Assembly (NCBI RefSeq): GCF_000016325.1
Contig: NC_009436.1
Coordinates: 1,860,001 to 1,924,000 of the forward strand
DNA length: 64,000 bases
From: Enterobacter sp. 638
GTDB taxonomy: Bacteria > Pseudomonadota > Gammaproteobacteria > Enterobacterales > Enterobacteriaceae
Direction: 5' to 3'
Shown: piece by piece, positions 1-9,958 of the stretch
Numbering within the stretch: position 1 is the first letter of the stretch
Layout of the letters: each line of letters opens with the position of its first letter
Translations under genes and position numbers: made by a program
The notes under the pieces: model-generated
Database searches by the model: none
Seen by the model: only the letters and a program-made list of their open reading frames with translations
Told to the model about the DNA's origin: nothing

Positions 1-902
1 CCGGGATGGTGACGGAAGCGGTGTACCGCCATACCGGTTTTAAACGTTTTATCGGCGTGTGCAACATTCCGATCGGCATGAAGATGTTTATTCGCGATGT
101 GCTGGTCCTGTCCGACAGTGACGATCTTTCCATCGAGCTGTTTGGTCTCAACCACATGGTGTTTATCAAAGACGTGCTGGTCAACGGTGAGTCGCGCTTC
201 GATGAGCTGCTGGACGGCGTTGCATCGGGTCGTCTGACGGCCGGTTCAGTGAAAAATATCTTCGATCTGCCGTTCAGTGAAGGGCTGATTCGTTCTCTGA
301 ATCTGCTGCCGTGCTCTTACTTGCTCTATTACTTCAAGCAGAAAGAGATGCTGGCGATTGAAATGGGCGAGTACTACAAAGGCGGCGCGCGTGCGCAGGT
401 GGTGCAGAAGGTCGAGAAACAGCTGTTTGATTTGTATAAAGATCCAGAGTTGAACGTCAAACCTAAAGAGCTTGAGCTGCGCGGCGGGGCGTATTATTCC
501 GACGCCGCCTGCGAAGTGATCAACGCGATCTACAATGATAAGCAAGCTGAACATTACGTGAACGTACCGCATCACGGCCATATCGATAATATCCCGGCAG
601 ACTGGGCGGTGGAGATGACCTGTATTCTGGGACGCGGCGGCGCGACGCCACACGCGCGTATCACCCATTTTGATGAGAAAGTGATGGGCTTGATCCATAC
701 CATCAAGGGTTTCGAAGTGGCGGCCAGCCATGCGGCGCTGAGCGGTGAGTTGAATGATGTCTTACTGGCGCTGAATCTCAGTCCGCTGGTGCATTCTGAC
801 CGTGATGCGGAATTGCTGGCGCGCGAAATGATCCTGGCGCATGAGAAATGGCTGCCTAATTTTGCGGCGACGATAGAGAAACTCAAACGCGAACAACGCT
901 AA
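1..902 (+). CDS. chbF: 6-phospho-beta-glucosidase ChbF (5'-truncated by window edge)
   Basis: C-terminal two thirds of the GH4-family phospho-glycosidase of the N,N'-diacetylchitobiose operon. It hydrolyses phosphorylated (and deacetylated) chitobiose in the cytoplasm; GH4 enzymes use NAD+ and a divalent metal. The reading frame is open from the first base and about 300 residues are visible, against about 450 for the whole E. coli protein, so roughly 150 N-terminal residues with the NAD-binding fold lie outside the window. The segment around HIDNIPADW and the conserved [10 protein letters not shown] are seen. It is followed after 10 bases by chbG in the same direction, as in the E. coli chbBCARFG operon. 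Family identity is clear; only the truncation limits it. Confidence 0.93.
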   Translation, partial: GMVTEAVYRHTGFKRFIGVCNIPIGMKMFIRDVLVLSDSDDLSIELFGLNHMVFIKDVLVNGESRFDELLDGVASGRLTAGSVKNIFDLPFSEGLIRSLNLLPCSYLLYYFKQKEMLAIEMGEYYKGGARAQVVQKVEKQLFDLYKDPELNVKPKELELRGGAYYSDAACEVINAIYNDKQAEHYVNVPHHGHIDNIPADWAVEMTCILGRGGATPHARITHFDEKVMGLIHTIKGFEVAASHAALSGELNDVLLALNLSPLVHSDRDAELLAREMILAHEKWLPNFAATIEKLKREQR

Positions 903-912
903 GAAGGCGAAA

Positions 913-1671
913 ATGGACAAGCTGCTGATCGTAAACGCCGATGATTTTGGTCTGTCGAAGGGGCAAAACTACGGCATCGTTGAAGCCTGTCGCCACGGGG
1001 TGGTGGCGTCCACCACCGCGATGGTCAATGGCGAAGCGGTCGAACATGCCGCCGCGCTCAGTCGTGAGTTGCCGGGCCTGGGCGTGGGGATGCATTTTGT
1101 GTTAACGCTCGGGATGCCGCTGTCGCCGATGCCTGGACTGACGCGCAGCGGGCAACTGGGGAAGTGGATTTGGCAGATGGCGGAGCAGGGAACGCTACCG
1201 CTCGATGAAATCGCGCGTGAACTGGATTGCCAGTTTAATCGTTTTGTCGATCTTTTCGGGCGCGAACCGACGCATATCGACAGCCACCATCATGTGCATA
1301 TGATCCCGGCTATTTTCCCGCTGGTCGCCCAGTTTGCGGCGCGAAAGGGTGTGGCGATGCGCGTGGACCGTCAGGTGCAAGCCTCTCACGATTTGACGCT
1401 GAGTCGTGCGCCAACCACCCAAGGATACAGCAGCGATTTTTATGGCGATGAGATCAGTGAAACGCTGTTCTTGCAGGTGCTGGATGCTTCTGCTGCACGC
1501 GGTGAACAATCGTTTGAGATGATGGCCCATCCCGCCTTTGTCGATAATACGGTGCGTAAAAGTGCCTATTGCTGGTCGCGCCTGGCGGAGCTAGACGTGC
1601 TGACGTCACCCTCGCTGAAATATGCGATTGCAGAACGCGGGTATCGTCTGGGGTCGTTCCTGGATTTATGA
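913..1671 (+). CDS. chbG: Chitooligosaccharide deacetylase ChbG (YdjC family)
   Basis: 252 residues, close to the 249 of E. coli ChbG. The enzyme removes one acetyl group from chitobiose-6-phosphate and chitotriose-6-phosphate, which makes the substrate accessible to ChbF and produces the inducer sensed by ChbR. The N-terminal [10 protein letters not shown] (metal-binding Asp-Asp) and the HIDSHHHVH stretch (metal-binding histidines) are the signatures of the YdjC carbohydrate deacetylase fold. Start ATG lies 10 bases after chbF, with a modest AAGGCG ribosome-binding site. It is the last gene of the chb operon and is followed by a stem-loop at 1680-1706. Confidence is high. Confidence 0.95.
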   Translation: MDKLLIVNADDFGLSKGQNYGIVEACRHGVVASTTAMVNGEAVEHAAALSRELPGLGVGMHFVLTLGMPLSPMPGLTRSGQLGKWIWQMAEQGTLPLDEIARELDCQFNRFVDLFGREPTHIDSHHHVHMIPAIFPLVAQFAARKGVAMRVDRQVQASHDLTLSRAPTTQGYSSDFYGDEISETLFLQVLDASAARGEQSFEMMAHPAFVDNTVRKSAYCWSRLAELDVLTSPSLKYAIAERGYRLGSFLDL

Positions 1672-1679
1672 GGTGAAAT

Positions 1680-1706
1680 ATCGCCGGGTAGTGAATACCC
1701 GGCGAT
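1680..1706. terminator. Stem-loop between convergent chbG and katE
   Basis: Perfect 11-bp inverted repeat ATCGCCGGGTA / TACCCGGCGAT with a 5-base loop, placed between the convergent stops of chbG and katE. It lacks a long T tract on either side, so it may act as an mRNA 3' stabiliser or a weak bidirectional terminator. Confidence 0.6.
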
Positions 1707-1710
1707 GTGT

Positions 1711-3969
1711 TTACGCCGGAATACTGGCGATTTTACTGCTTCTCGACCACACACGGTGCGCAGCCATTTGGTCGAACAGCTGATCCATAAACTGACCGTC
1801 AGCACCGTCACCTTCAACAATGCCTTCCTCGCCCTGATCGGCCACTTTCAACAGCGATTTGAACTGTCGCGCATCGCCCGCCAGGGCGATCGGTTTCAGG
1901 TGTTTGTACGCCTCAAGCAGATAATAGGCGGCGTCACCGTTGCCAAGCAGGCTCTGAATATCACCGCACGGTACGATCACGGCATCAACAGTCAGCGACG
2001 GCGCACCCGCGAATGTCCCCGCGATCGGCAGAACGGAGCCGTCATCGGTCGTCACCTCGCCCATTCGGGAATAGAGCAGTTTGGCGTGTACGCCCTTGGT
2101 TTTGAGCGCCTGCAGGATCGCCAGTACGTCGCTTGAGCGGGTTTTGTCGTTCAACAACACCGCGACAACACGCCCTTTTATGGTACCGCCAGGCACAGCG
2201 TACAGGCTCAGTGACGCGTCTTTTTTCAGCCCGTTAACGTCTTTCGGTGGCGCAAGATGACGCTGCTCGTCGGTGAGCGTAATGCCCAGATTATCGGCAA
2301 CGCCTTGCGCCAGCTGGATGTCGATATGCGCCAGCTGATCAACGACGCGCTCGCGAATATAGGTGCGCACCACTTTGCTTAATTCAAAGCTGAAGGCACC
2401 AATAATATGCTGCTGCTCAATCGGCGTCTGACTTTGCCAGAACAGGCGAGGGTGGGCGTAATATTCGCCGAACGACGGGCTACGCTCGCGGATTTTTGTC
2501 CCTTCGACTCGCTCCTGATAGGACTCAAAACCCCCACGTTTTGCAGCCGGTGGCGTTTCACGCGGCCAGTTGTCGTTGATGGAGTTGGGTTCATAATTCG
2601 CCGGATTGGTATCAATATCCTGTCTGTGCATCCCGTCGCGCTGGAAATTGTGGTACGGACAGGTTGGGCGATTGATCGGAATTTCGTGGAAATTTGGTCC
2701 GCCGAGACGGCTGATTTGCGTATCGGTATACGAGAACAGACGGCCCTGCAGGAGCGGATCGTTGGTGAAGTCCAGCCCCGGAACAATATGACCTGGGTGG
2801 AACGCCACCTGTTCATTTTCGGCAAAGAAATTATCTGGATTGCGGTTGAGCACCATTTTGCCGACCAGTTGTACCGGGACCAGTTCTTCAGGGATGAGCT
2901 TGGTGGGATCGAGCAGGTCGAAATCAAATTTGAACTCATCCTCCTGCGCAATCAGCTGCAACCCAAGCTCGTATTCCGGGTAATCACCCGCCTCGATCGA
3001 TTCCCACAGCTCACGGCGGTGGAAATCGGGATCGCGCCCGGTCAGCTTTTGCGCTTCATCCCACACCAGCGAGGCTTTACCCGCCACCGGTTTCCAGTGG
3101 AAACGGACGAACGTTGCTTTCCCTTCCGCATTGATCATGCGGAACGTGTGAATACCAAACCCTTCCATCGTACGGTAGCTGCGAGGGATGCCGCGATCGG
3201 ACATGGCCCAGATCACGTTATGCAGCGTCTCAGGCTGGAGAGAAATATAGTCCCAGAAGGTGTCGTGCGCGCTTTGTCCCTGCGGAATTGCCCAGTGCGG
3301 TTCCGGTTTGACGGCATGGACAAAGTCAGGGAATTTATGCGCATCCTGAATAAAGAATACCGGCGTGTTATTGCCGACGAGATCAAAAATCCCTTCATCG
3401 GTGTAGAACTTGGTGGCAAAACCACGGATATCACGCACGGTGTCAGCAGAGCCTGCGCCGCCCTGAACGGTAGAAAAACGCACGAATACGGGCGTGATTT
3501 TGTCGGGGTCGGAAAGGAAGTCGGCTTTGGTAATGTCGCTGAGATTTTTATACGGCTGGAAATAACCGTGTGCGGCAGAACCGCGCGCATGAACGATCCG
3601 TTCCGGAATGCGCTCGTGGTCAAAATGGGTGATTTTTTCGCGCAGAATAAAGTCTTCAAGCAGCGTCGGGCCACGATTCCCGGCGCGTAGCGAATTCTGG
3701 TCGTCGGCGATGCGCACGCCTTGATTGGTCGTCAGCGCATAATTTTCGCCACCCTTGCGGTGAGGTTCCAGCGACTGAAGTTTATCGTTGCCGGTATCCG
3801 GTGATTTCACGCTGCCAGGTGCGGTCGGTTGCTCGCCAGGGGCTGAAGGTTCAGGCGTCGGTTTATGCGAACCGTCTTCAGGCGCCAGCGAATCCATGCC
3901 CGGTTTTGACTCTTCTGTCCCGTGGATGGGCGATGGTTGAGGTTGATGTGTCTTATCATTATTCGACAT
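1711..3969 (-). CDS. katE: Catalase HPII (large-subunit, heme d)
   Basis: 752 residues, nearly colinear with E. coli KatE (753). A monofunctional catalase that disproportionates hydrogen peroxide in the cytoplasm; in E. coli it is RpoS-dependent. Seen: the distal heme motif [12 protein letters not shown] with catalytic His, the proximal RLFSYTDTQ with the heme-ligand Tyr, and a C-terminal glutamine-amidotransferase-like domain (last ~150 residues) typical of large-subunit clade II catalases. A longer reading with seven extra residues is possible, but the ATG at 3969 has AGGAGA eight bases upstream and matches the E. coli N terminus, so I chose it. Convergent with chbG and divergent from cedA. 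Confidence 0.97.
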   Translation of the reverse strand: MSNNDKTHQPQPSPIHGTEESKPGMDSLAPEDGSHKPTPEPSAPGEQPTAPGSVKSPDTGNDKLQSLEPHRKGGENYALTTNQGVRIADDQNSLRAGNRGPTLLEDFILREKITHFDHERIPERIVHARGSAAHGYFQPYKNLSDITKADFLSDPDKITPVFVRFSTVQGGAGSADTVRDIRGFATKFYTDEGIFDLVGNNTPVFFIQDAHKFPDFVHAVKPEPHWAIPQGQSAHDTFWDYISLQPETLHNVIWAMSDRGIPRSYRTMEGFGIHTFRMINAEGKATFVRFHWKPVAGKASLVWDEAQKLTGRDPDFHRRELWESIEAGDYPEYELGLQLIAQEDEFKFDFDLLDPTKLIPEELVPVQLVGKMVLNRNPDNFFAENEQVAFHPGHIVPGLDFTNDPLLQGRLFSYTDTQISRLGGPNFHEIPINRPTCPYHNFQRDGMHRQDIDTNPANYEPNSINDNWPRETPPAAKRGGFESYQERVEGTKIRERSPSFGEYYAHPRLFWQSQTPIEQQHIIGAFSFELSKVVRTYIRERVVDQLAHIDIQLAQGVADNLGITLTDEQRHLAPPKDVNGLKKDASLSLYAVPGGTIKGRVVAVLLNDKTRSSDVLAILQALKTKGVHAKLLYSRMGEVTTDDGSVLPIAGTFAGAPSLTVDAVIVPCGDIQSLLGNGDAAYYLLEAYKHLKPIALAGDARQFKSLLKVADQGEEGIVEGDGADGQFMDQLFDQMAAHRVWSRSSKIASIPA

Positions 3970-4190
3970 TGCACTCGTCTCCTTTTTCATTGCTGAAGTG
4001 GGTCGTTGTTGCGAAAAACCCTGTTAACTATAGAACAATGTGGTTTGTTGACGGGCAAACTGAGATTTTTCAGACTGGACGTTTAGCGAAAGGAGGCATG
4101 CGGCGCATGCCGGGCGCGACGCACGGGGTGGGAATCGGCTATGATAGGAATTTCCTGTTTCAAGAATTTGTTTTAGTGAACCAGCTGCTT

Positions 4191-4430
4191 ATGAAATCAT
4201 TTCGTCAACAAAACCGTCCTATCATTAGCTACGTGCCTCGCGTCGAACCCGCGCCGCCCGCTCACGCCCTGAAGGTGGATGGCTTTCGCGATGTCTGGCA
4301 GTTACGGGGAAAATATGTGGCGTTTGTCCTGATGAGTGAACATTTCCGCCGTTCTCCCGCCTTTAGTGAGCCGGAAGCAGCCCAGCGCTGGGCGATGCAA
4401 ATCCGTCAGGATGAGGATATTCAGGAATAA
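4191..4430 (+). CDS. cedA: Cell division activator CedA
   Basis: 79 residues, clearly the homologue of E. coli CedA (80). CedA is a small DNA-binding protein first described as promoting division after over-replication in dnaA(cos) mutants, and later found associated with RNA polymerase. The conserved core IISYVPRVEPAPPAHALK followed by FRDVWQLRGKYVAFVLM is present. The frame stays open far upstream, but this is a shadow of katE; the ATG at 4191 is the start that aligns with the family. No strong ribosome-binding site is visible before it. It sits between katE and tcyP as in E. coli. Confidence 0.9.
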   Translation: MKSFRQQNRPIISYVPRVEPAPPAHALKVDGFRDVWQLRGKYVAFVLMSEHFRRSPAFSEPEAAQRWAMQIRQDEDIQE

Positions 4431-4438
4431 CAGACATA

Positions 4439-4464
4439 AAAAAACCGCCCGAAGGCGGTTTTTT
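4439..4464. terminator. Bidirectional rho-independent terminator cedA / tcyP
   Basis: AAAAAACCGCC-cgaa-GGCGGTTTTTT: GC stem, tetraloop, T run downstream and A run upstream, so it can stop transcripts of convergent cedA and tcyP. Confidence 0.92.
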
Positions 4465-4476
4465 ATTTTGGGGAGA

Positions 4477-5868
4477 TTAGCGGTGCGCCAGTTCGGCGTT
4501 TTCTTCGCTATCCAGTATTTCTTTGTCGGTCTGCTTCAGCCACTGGCTGGTCAGCGTCCCGGCGGTCATGGAACCGCTGACGTTCAGCGCGGTACGACCC
4601 ATGTCGATCAGCGGCTCAACGGAAATCAGCAGTGCAACCAGCGTGACCGGAAGACCCATCGCAGGCAGTACGATCAGCGCTGCAAACGTCGCACCGCCAC
4701 CCACACCTGCAACACCGGCGGAGCTGACGGTCACGATGCCGACCAGCGTCGCGATCCATACCGGATCAAGCGGGTTGATGCCGACGGTTGGTGCAACCAT
4801 AACCGCCAACATGGCCGGATACAGACCCGCACAGCCGTTCTGACCGATGGTTGCACCGAAAGAGGCTGAGAAGCTGGCGATGGATTCCGGCACACCCAGA
4901 CGACGGGTTTGCGCTTCAACGTTCAACGGAATAGACGCCGCGCTGGAGCGGCTAGTGAACGCGAACGTCAGCACCGGCCAGACCTTACGGAAGTATTTCA
5001 GCGGGCTGACGCCGTTCACACCCAGCAGGATGCCGTGAACAACAAACATGATGCCCAGACCGAGGTAAGAAGCAATCACGAAGCTGCCCAGCTTGATGAT
5101 GTCCTGCAGGTTAGAACCCGCGACGACCTTGGTCATCAGTGCCAGAACGCCGTATGGCGTCAATTGCATGACCAGACGAACCAGTTTCATCACCCAGCTT
5201 TGCAACGTGTCGATGGCTGTCAGAACGCGCTGGCCTTTCGGCGCATCGTCTTTCAGCAGTTTCAGCGCCGCGACACCCAGGAAGGCCGCAAAAATTACCA
5301 CGCTAATAATAGACGTTGGGTTTGCGCCAGTCAGATCGGCAAACGGATTTTTCGGCACGAATGAGAGCAGCAATTGTGGGACGCTCAGGTCCGCCACTTT
5401 GCCTGCATAGTTGGTTTCGATCGCGGTCAGACGCGCGGTTTCCGCGGTGCCCTGGACCAGACCTTCAGCGGTCAGGCCAAACACATTGGTCACCAGCACA
5501 CCGACCAGCGCCGAGATCAGCGTGGTGAAAAGCAGAGTGCCAATGGTCAGGAAGCTGATTTTACCGAGCTGTGAAGCGTTATGCAGACGGGCCACGGCGC
5601 TCAGAATAGAGGCGAAGACCAGCGGCATGACGATCATTTGCAGCAGTTGGACGTAGCCGTTACCCACAACGTTAAACCACTGAATGGAATCTTTCAGAAC
5701 TGGGTTATCGGAGCCGTAAATCGCCTGCAATGCCAGACCAAATACCACACCCATGACCAGACCTACGAGTACCTTTTTCGCCAGGCTCCACTGCTTGTGA
5801 CGCGTCTGCGCCAGCAGCAATAGCAAGACAACGAACACCACGATGTTCGCGATTAGTGGAAAATTCAT
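4477..5868 (-). CDS. tcyP: L-cystine:sodium/proton symporter TcyP (YdjN)
   Basis: 463 residues, the same length as E. coli TcyP/YdjN, and almost colinear with it. An inner-membrane transporter of the dicarboxylate/amino acid:cation symporter (DAACS) family that imports L-cystine (and selenocystine); the E. coli gene belongs to the CysB sulfur regulon. Many hydrophobic segments are visible, with the family's [14 protein letters not shown] and [17 protein letters not shown] regions near the C-terminal transport core. Ribosome-binding site AGGAGA precedes the ATG. Monocistronic, convergent with cedA. Strong call. Confidence 0.96.
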   Translation of the reverse strand: MNFPLIANIVVFVVLLLLLAQTRHKQWSLAKKVLVGLVMGVVFGLALQAIYGSDNPVLKDSIQWFNVVGNGYVQLLQMIVMPLVFASILSAVARLHNASQLGKISFLTIGTLLFTTLISALVGVLVTNVFGLTAEGLVQGTAETARLTAIETNYAGKVADLSVPQLLLSFVPKNPFADLTGANPTSIISVVIFAAFLGVAALKLLKDDAPKGQRVLTAIDTLQSWVMKLVRLVMQLTPYGVLALMTKVVAGSNLQDIIKLGSFVIASYLGLGIMFVVHGILLGVNGVSPLKYFRKVWPVLTFAFTSRSSAASIPLNVEAQTRRLGVPESIASFSASFGATIGQNGCAGLYPAMLAVMVAPTVGINPLDPVWIATLVGIVTVSSAGVAGVGGGATFAALIVLPAMGLPVTLVALLISVEPLIDMGRTALNVSGSMTAGTLTSQWLKQTDKEILDSEENAELAHR

Positions 5869-5995
5869 CCCCGTTCTCCTGATTTATAATCCGATCGGTA
5901 TATTCCGATCATGTTGGCGCAAGATTATCAGAAGTGTGATGTGGCGCTTATATCCAAATGGAATGGGTTATGACAAATGTGATTATTTTGTTGGT

Positions 5996-6586
5996 TTAAT
6001 GTTCAATCTGATGATTGATAAAACGATTGAACTGAAATTGCAGCGTATTGATCATTTGCGACGACCAGCGCACTGCACCATTTTCGGGCAGGGTCTGTGG
6101 CATCCAGACGGCGTAAGCGAACAGCGCCATGCACAACACGCGTTCCAACTGGTTGCCTTTTTGCGGGGCCAGAATAGGAAAGCGGAAACGCCAGCGACAC
6201 GGCCAGAGCAGCGGGACACCGGCGGGCGTGAGCATATCAGCAAGGATATGGCTTAAATAGCCGAGCACCATTCCCTGAATAGCATCTGCAGGGACAATCC
6301 AGGTTTCGGGAATTTTAAGGTAAAAGCAGGTCAGCAGAATAAATACCGCCAGCAGGCTGTGCGTGAATCCGCGATGACCAAAGGCACGGGCGATAGGCTT
6401 GGCTATCCATTTTAACCGTTGCCCCAAAAATGACTTCGGATGATCAATATCCGGTAGCAAGCAGGTGAGAACCGCAGACGGAACGATATGCCACCAGTCA
6501 CCCTGCGCCAGCACAGGGGTCAGCTCAGCGTTTTTGGCAAACACTGCGCAGGCAATTGAAAAAAGGAGGTGGCCTTCCGCCGTCAT
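5996..6586 (-). CDS. ydjM: SOS-induced inner membrane metal-dependent hydrolase-family protein YdjM
   Basis: 196 residues, matching E. coli YdjM in length. Family DUF457/YdjM: membrane protein with the metal-binding-like LLPDIDHPKS and FGHRGFTHS motifs (Asp and His residues) in the N-terminal half, then several hydrophobic helices (GMVLGYLSHILADMLTPAGVP). Its biochemical activity is not established. The start at 6586 (MTAEGH) matches E. coli; a start four codons upstream is possible. Two LexA-like boxes sit directly upstream (6603-6618 and 6621-6636), so it should be DNA-damage inducible, as in E. coli. Confidence 0.93.
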   Translation of the reverse strand: MTAEGHLLFSIACAVFAKNAELTPVLAQGDWWHIVPSAVLTCLLPDIDHPKSFLGQRLKWIAKPIARAFGHRGFTHSLLAVFILLTCFYLKIPETWIVPADAIQGMVLGYLSHILADMLTPAGVPLLWPCRWRFRFPILAPQKGNQLERVLCMALFAYAVWMPQTLPENGAVRWSSQMINTLQFQFNRFINHQIEH

Positions 6587-6602
6587 GATAAAACCCACTA
6601 AA

Positions 6603-6618
6603 CTGTCAATTCATACAG
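6603..6618. promoter_or_regulatory. LexA box upstream of ydjM
   Basis: CTGTCAATTCATACAG fits the LexA consensus CTGT-N8-ACAG exactly at the outer positions. It ends 17 bases before the ydjM start codon, so LexA bound there would cover the promoter. Confidence 0.85.
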
Positions 6619-6620
6619 TA

Positions 6621-6636
6621 TAGGGTTTTTGTACAG
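6621..6636. promoter_or_regulatory. Second, degenerate LexA box of ydjM
   Basis: On the minus strand CTGTACAAAAACCCTA keeps the CTGT half and loses most of the second half. E. coli ydjM also carries two LexA boxes, the second of similar form, which supports the call. Confidence 0.6.
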
Positions 6637-6680
6637 TAGGCGGAAGAGGTTACGGTGTAACTCTTTGTCACAAAACGGCG

Positions 6681-7442
6681 CTAACGCGCCAGCCAGCCCC
6701 CATCAACGGCAAGGGTATAGCCGCTGATATAATCCGACGCGGCTGAAGCGAGGAACACGACTGGGCCTTGCAGATCGTCAGGCGTACCCCAACGTGCGGC
6801 CGGGATGCGGTCCAGAATCTCTTTACTGCGCTGCTCGTCATCGCGCAACTGCTGGGTGTTGTTAGTCGCCATATAACCTGGCGCAATGGCGTTGACGTTA
6901 ATCTGGTGCGTTGCCCACTCGTTCGCCAGCAGGCGCGTGATTCCTAACACACCGCTTTTGGACGCCGTATAGGAGGGCACGCGAATCCCGCCCTGGAAGG
7001 AGAGCATTGAGGCGATATTAATGATTTTGCCGCCTTCGCCTTGCGCAATGAACTGGCGCGCCACGGCCTGGGACAGGAAGAAAACTGATTTGAGATTCAG
7101 GTTCATCACGTCATCCCAGTTTTTTTCACTAAAGGTCAGCGCGTCTTCCCGGCGAATGGTACCTGCGTTATTCACCAGAATATCGACACGGCCCATCTCA
7201 GCGACGGTTTTGCTCACGATGTCATCAATAGCGTCTTGCTTGCTGAGATCTGCCTGTATCGCCATAAAACGTCGGCCTAAAGCGATGACTTTGGCTGCCG
7301 TCTCTTCGGGGATTTTGCGGTTTACACCCACAATATCGCATCCCGCTTGCGCGAGCCCAAGCGTCATTCCCTGGCCTAAGCCTGTGTCGCATCCCGTCAC
7401 GATGGCGACTTTTCCCGAAAGATTAAAGGCATCCAGTATCAT
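6681..7442 (-). CDS. KduD-like SDR, 2-dehydro-3-deoxy-D-gluconate 5-dehydrogenase family
   Basis: 253 residues, the same length as E. coli KduD and strongly similar along its whole length. Classical short-chain dehydrogenase: TGCDTGLGQG nucleotide motif near the N terminus, NNAG, catalytic Ser in NIASML, Tyr-x-x-x-Lys in SYTASK, and C-terminal AVDGGWLAR shared with KduD. KduD interconverts 3-deoxy-5-ketogluconate-type intermediates of pectin/hexuronate breakdown with NAD(H). Here the gene stands alone between ydjM and hxpB, without kduI or a hexuronate operon, and is absent from this spot in E. coli K-12, so the true substrate is uncertain. Start 7442 has GAGG a few bases upstream; a longer frame upstream is not supported. 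Confidence 0.85.
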   Translation of the reverse strand: MILDAFNLSGKVAIVTGCDTGLGQGMTLGLAQAGCDIVGVNRKIPEETAAKVIALGRRFMAIQADLSKQDAIDDIVSKTVAEMGRVDILVNNAGTIRREDALTFSEKNWDDVMNLNLKSVFFLSQAVARQFIAQGEGGKIINIASMLSFQGGIRVPSYTASKSGVLGITRLLANEWATHQINVNAIAPGYMATNNTQQLRDDEQRSKEILDRIPAARWGTPDDLQGPVVFLASAASDYISGYTLAVDGGWLAR

Positions 7443-7553
7443 ATGTACCTCAGAGTGTAGGGTTATTGTCGTTCTGGAGGTAAGAATAGAAGCCGTTGAG
7501 GGGAAATACAAATTAAAATGAAATGATGTTTTAAAAATATTATGGCGGTCATG

Positions 7554-7582
7554 TTTTCGGGCAACCGCACGTTGCCCGAAAA
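7554..7582 (-). terminator. Terminator-like stem-loop downstream of hxpB
   Basis: Perfect 12-bp stem TTTTCGGGCAAC / GTTGCCCGAAAA with a 5-base loop, just past the hxpB stop; reads out with a short T run on the minus strand. Confidence 0.8.
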
Positions 7583-7587
7583 GCGAT

Positions 7588-8259
7588 TTACTGGCCGAAA
7601 AGATGAGCGGGTGTTAAATCGACGAGTGACGTCAGTTTGGCATTTGCCAGCGCAAAGCGAGGATCGTGCTGGCCTTCTTCGGCGGGAACGACAATCGAAC
7701 GCATGCGTGCCGCTTTAGATGCGACCATGCCGTTCACGGAATCTTCCAGCGCCACACAGGCCAGCGGATCAACACCCAGTTTCGCGGCACAGTCCATATA
7801 CACCTGTGGATGCGGCTTGCTGTACGGCAGCTTTTCTGCCGAGGCCAAAGCGTCAAAGCTGTCGCGCAGATCAAACATCTCCAGCACTTTTTCCAGCATA
7901 TGCAGCGGCGAGGCGGAGGCCAGACCGACTTTTAACCCCTGAGCTTTGCACAGCGCAATGGCTTCGCGGGCGCCAGGCAATAGCGGACGTTTTTCTTCGA
8001 CGAGGGCGATGGCTCGGCTAATTACGCGGGCGGTGACCTCCTCACGGCTCGGACCGCTCCACGGTTGATGCGCAAACCAAAGCTCGACGACCATATCAAT
8101 GCGCAGGCCCAGCGTATCGGGAAGCTCTCCGCGGCGGCTGATGTCAACCCCGAGGCTTGCCATCACATCCAGTTCAGCACGATCCCACAGAGGTTCAGAA
8201 TCGATCAGTAATCCATCCATATCGAAAATGGCAGCAACAATTTGGTGCGGGGTCGACAT
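7588..8259 (-). CDS. hxpB: Hexitol phosphatase B / 2-deoxyglucose-6-phosphatase HxpB (YniC)
   Basis: 223 residues, one more than E. coli HxpB. Cytoplasmic haloacid-dehalogenase (HAD) phosphatase of the beta-phosphoglucomutase-like group; the E. coli enzyme acts on sorbitol-6-P, mannitol-6-P and 2-deoxyglucose-6-P. All four HAD motifs are seen: FDMDG with nucleophile Asp13 and Asp15, the ASAS serine motif, Lys in KLPYSKPHP, and the acidic ALEDSVNG motif. Own promoter likely, divergent from yniB; the stem-loop at 7554-7582 ends the transcript. Position next to yniB and yniA is as in E. coli. Confidence 0.95.
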   Translation of the reverse strand: MSTPHQIVAAIFDMDGLLIDSEPLWDRAELDVMASLGVDISRRGELPDTLGLRIDMVVELWFAHQPWSGPSREEVTARVISRAIALVEEKRPLLPGAREAIALCKAQGLKVGLASASPLHMLEKVLEMFDLRDSFDALASAEKLPYSKPHPQVYMDCAAKLGVDPLACVALEDSVNGMVASKAARMRSIVVPAEEGQHDPRFALANAKLTSLVDLTPAHLFGQ

Positions 8260-8405
8260 GACAACATCTCCTTTCGTAGGGATACAGCGGAAGGTTTAAT
8301 CAGGTACTCAGAGCAATTTACCATATCGCTTTTAAAGATCAGGCGAAATTCGCCACCTGAGGGTAAACTTAGGCTCAAACAGAGCGTCTTTATCAAGGGG
8401 AACTG

Positions 8406-8942
8406 ATGACGTATCAACAAGCTGGACGCATAGCAGTGTTAAAACGCGTGGCCGGATGGGTAATTTTCATCCCAGCGGTGATTTCTACGCTGATTTCCGT
8501 GCTGAAATTCATGTATGACCACAGTGAAAAACAGGCGGGTATTAATGCGGTTATGCTTGATTTTGCACATGTTATGATTGAGATGATGCGCTTTAATACG
8601 CCTTTTTTGAATTTCTTCTGGTACAACTCTCCCACGCCTGATTTTCAGCACCAACTGAACATTGTGTTTTGGATTATCTTTGCACTGATCTTTATCGCGC
8701 TAGCGCTGCAAGCGTCGGGCGCACGCATGAGTCGCCAGACCCGTTTTCTGCGCGAAGGCGTTGAAGATCAACTGATTCTCGAACAAGCGAAGGGTGTGGA
8801 TGGCTTAACGCGCGAGCAGATTGAATCACGCATTGTGGTGCCGCATCACACCATTTTCCTGCAGATATTCCCGCTGTACGTTTTGCCGGTGATTATTATC
8901 GTCGGTGGATATTTCTTCGTTTCATTGCTGGGTTTTCTGTAA
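8406..8942 (+). CDS. yniB: Inner membrane protein YniB
   Basis: 178 residues, the size of E. coli YniB, an uncharacterised inner-membrane protein. Hydrophobic segments are visible near residues 15-35, 80-100 (IIFALIFIALAL) and at the C terminus (LYVLPVIIIVGGYFFVSLLG), consistent with three to four membrane passes and a cytoplasmic or periplasmic loop rich in charged residues between the second and last. AGGGG ribosome-binding site precedes the ATG. Divergent from hxpB and convergent with yniA. Function unknown. Confidence 0.9.
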   Translation: MTYQQAGRIAVLKRVAGWVIFIPAVISTLISVLKFMYDHSEKQAGINAVMLDFAHVMIEMMRFNTPFLNFFWYNSPTPDFQHQLNIVFWIIFALIFIALALQASGARMSRQTRFLREGVEDQLILEQAKGVDGLTREQIESRIVVPHHTIFLQIFPLYVLPVIIIVGGYFFVSLLGFL

Positions 8943-8946
8943 AGCA

Positions 8947-8974
8947 AAACGGGTGGTTTTGACCACCCGTTTTC
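8947..8974. terminator. Bidirectional terminator yniB / yniA
   Basis: AAAACGGGTGGT-tttg-ACCACCCGTTTT, perfect 12-bp stem with A/T tails, between convergent stops. Confidence 0.92.
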
Positions 8975-8992
8975 ATATCTATTTTCCCACGC

Positions 8993-9853
8993 CTATGCCG
9001 CTAAAACCCTGTCCAACGCGCGTTGGGCATTCACCAAATGCTCCCCTCCAAACAAAATCGCCCGGTTAAACAGCGTGTAGAGCTGATAGATGGGTTGTCG
9101 GTCAAGAAAATCGGGGGGCAGTGGTGAAACGGCCTGATAGCCGTCATAGATTTGCGGCGGTTGTTCAGGATGCAGTGGTAGCATCGCCAGGTCGCATTCC
9201 CGATCGCCCCAAAAGCAGGCAGGGTCAAAAATATACGGTCCGTTTGGACCTAACGCACAATTTTCAGACCACAAATCACCGTGGAGTAATGACGGTTGCG
9301 GCTGGTGCGATGCGAGTCGCTGATGTACGTGATCTACGATCGCATCGATGTTGCCAAACGCGAGACCTTTTTCCGCAGCGAGCTCCAGCTGCCAGCCGAT
9401 GCGTTGTTCCGCAAAGAAGGTCGACCAGCGGCGCTGCCAGGCGTTGGGCTGCGGTGTGGTCGAAAGATCGTTATCAAAATCGAGACCAAACTGCGGTTGA
9501 TCGCTCCACTGATGCAGGCGAGCGATCTGCTGGCCCAACAAAAAGGCGTTGTGTGCGTCCAGTGGACGGGCAGGGAGATAATCCATTACCAGGAAGCTAT
9601 AGTCACGATCGCTACCTAGTGCCCAGACTTTTGGCACTGAGACGGTTTTGCTGCGCGACAATAACTCAAGCTGATCGGCTTCGGCGGTGAAGATAGGGAG
9701 CAGCTCCCGCTCATCACATTTCACGAAGAGATCGCGTCCCGCAAACCGCAGGTGCCATGCGGCGTGGATCTCTCCGCCCGGCAACTCGTTACGCAGTTCA
9801 ATGTCCCCTTCGCCCAGCTGTTCATTTAACAGATGACTGATAGCCTGCCACAT
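8993..9853 (-). CDS. yniA: Fructosamine/ketosamine-3-kinase family protein YniA
   Basis: 286 residues, as E. coli YniA. Aminoglycoside-phosphotransferase-like fold of the fructosamine-3-kinase family, members of which phosphorylate ketosamine adducts on glycated proteins; the E. coli protein also has reported kinase activity towards thiamine-type or sugar substrates, but a physiological role is not settled. Seen: catalytic loop LLHGDLWSENC (Asp as base) and the metal-binding FDPACFWGDRECDLAM. Monocistronic or co-transcribed with ydiZ upstream (about 105 bases apart). Conserved neighbourhood with yniB and ydiZ. Confidence 0.92.
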   Translation of the reverse strand: MWQAISHLLNEQLGEGDIELRNELPGGEIHAAWHLRFAGRDLFVKCDERELLPIFTAEADQLELLSRSKTVSVPKVWALGSDRDYSFLVMDYLPARPLDAHNAFLLGQQIARLHQWSDQPQFGLDFDNDLSTTPQPNAWQRRWSTFFAEQRIGWQLELAAEKGLAFGNIDAIVDHVHQRLASHQPQPSLLHGDLWSENCALGPNGPYIFDPACFWGDRECDLAMLPLHPEQPPQIYDGYQAVSPLPPDFLDRQPIYQLYTLFNRAILFGGEHLVNAQRALDRVLAA

Positions 9854-9958
9854 GATGATTCTCCCATGTTGTCCGCCAGATCATAAAGTTAGCGCAGAAC
9901 CGCCGTTAAATAATACGAGCTAACGCACACCTGAGCCGTTTGGATGTATACAGGGCAC

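Noticed and set aside
2407..3690. 427-residue open frame antisense to katE
   Set aside because: Shadow of a highly coding, GC-biased gene; no ribosome-binding site, no recognisable motif, and katE is unmistakable.
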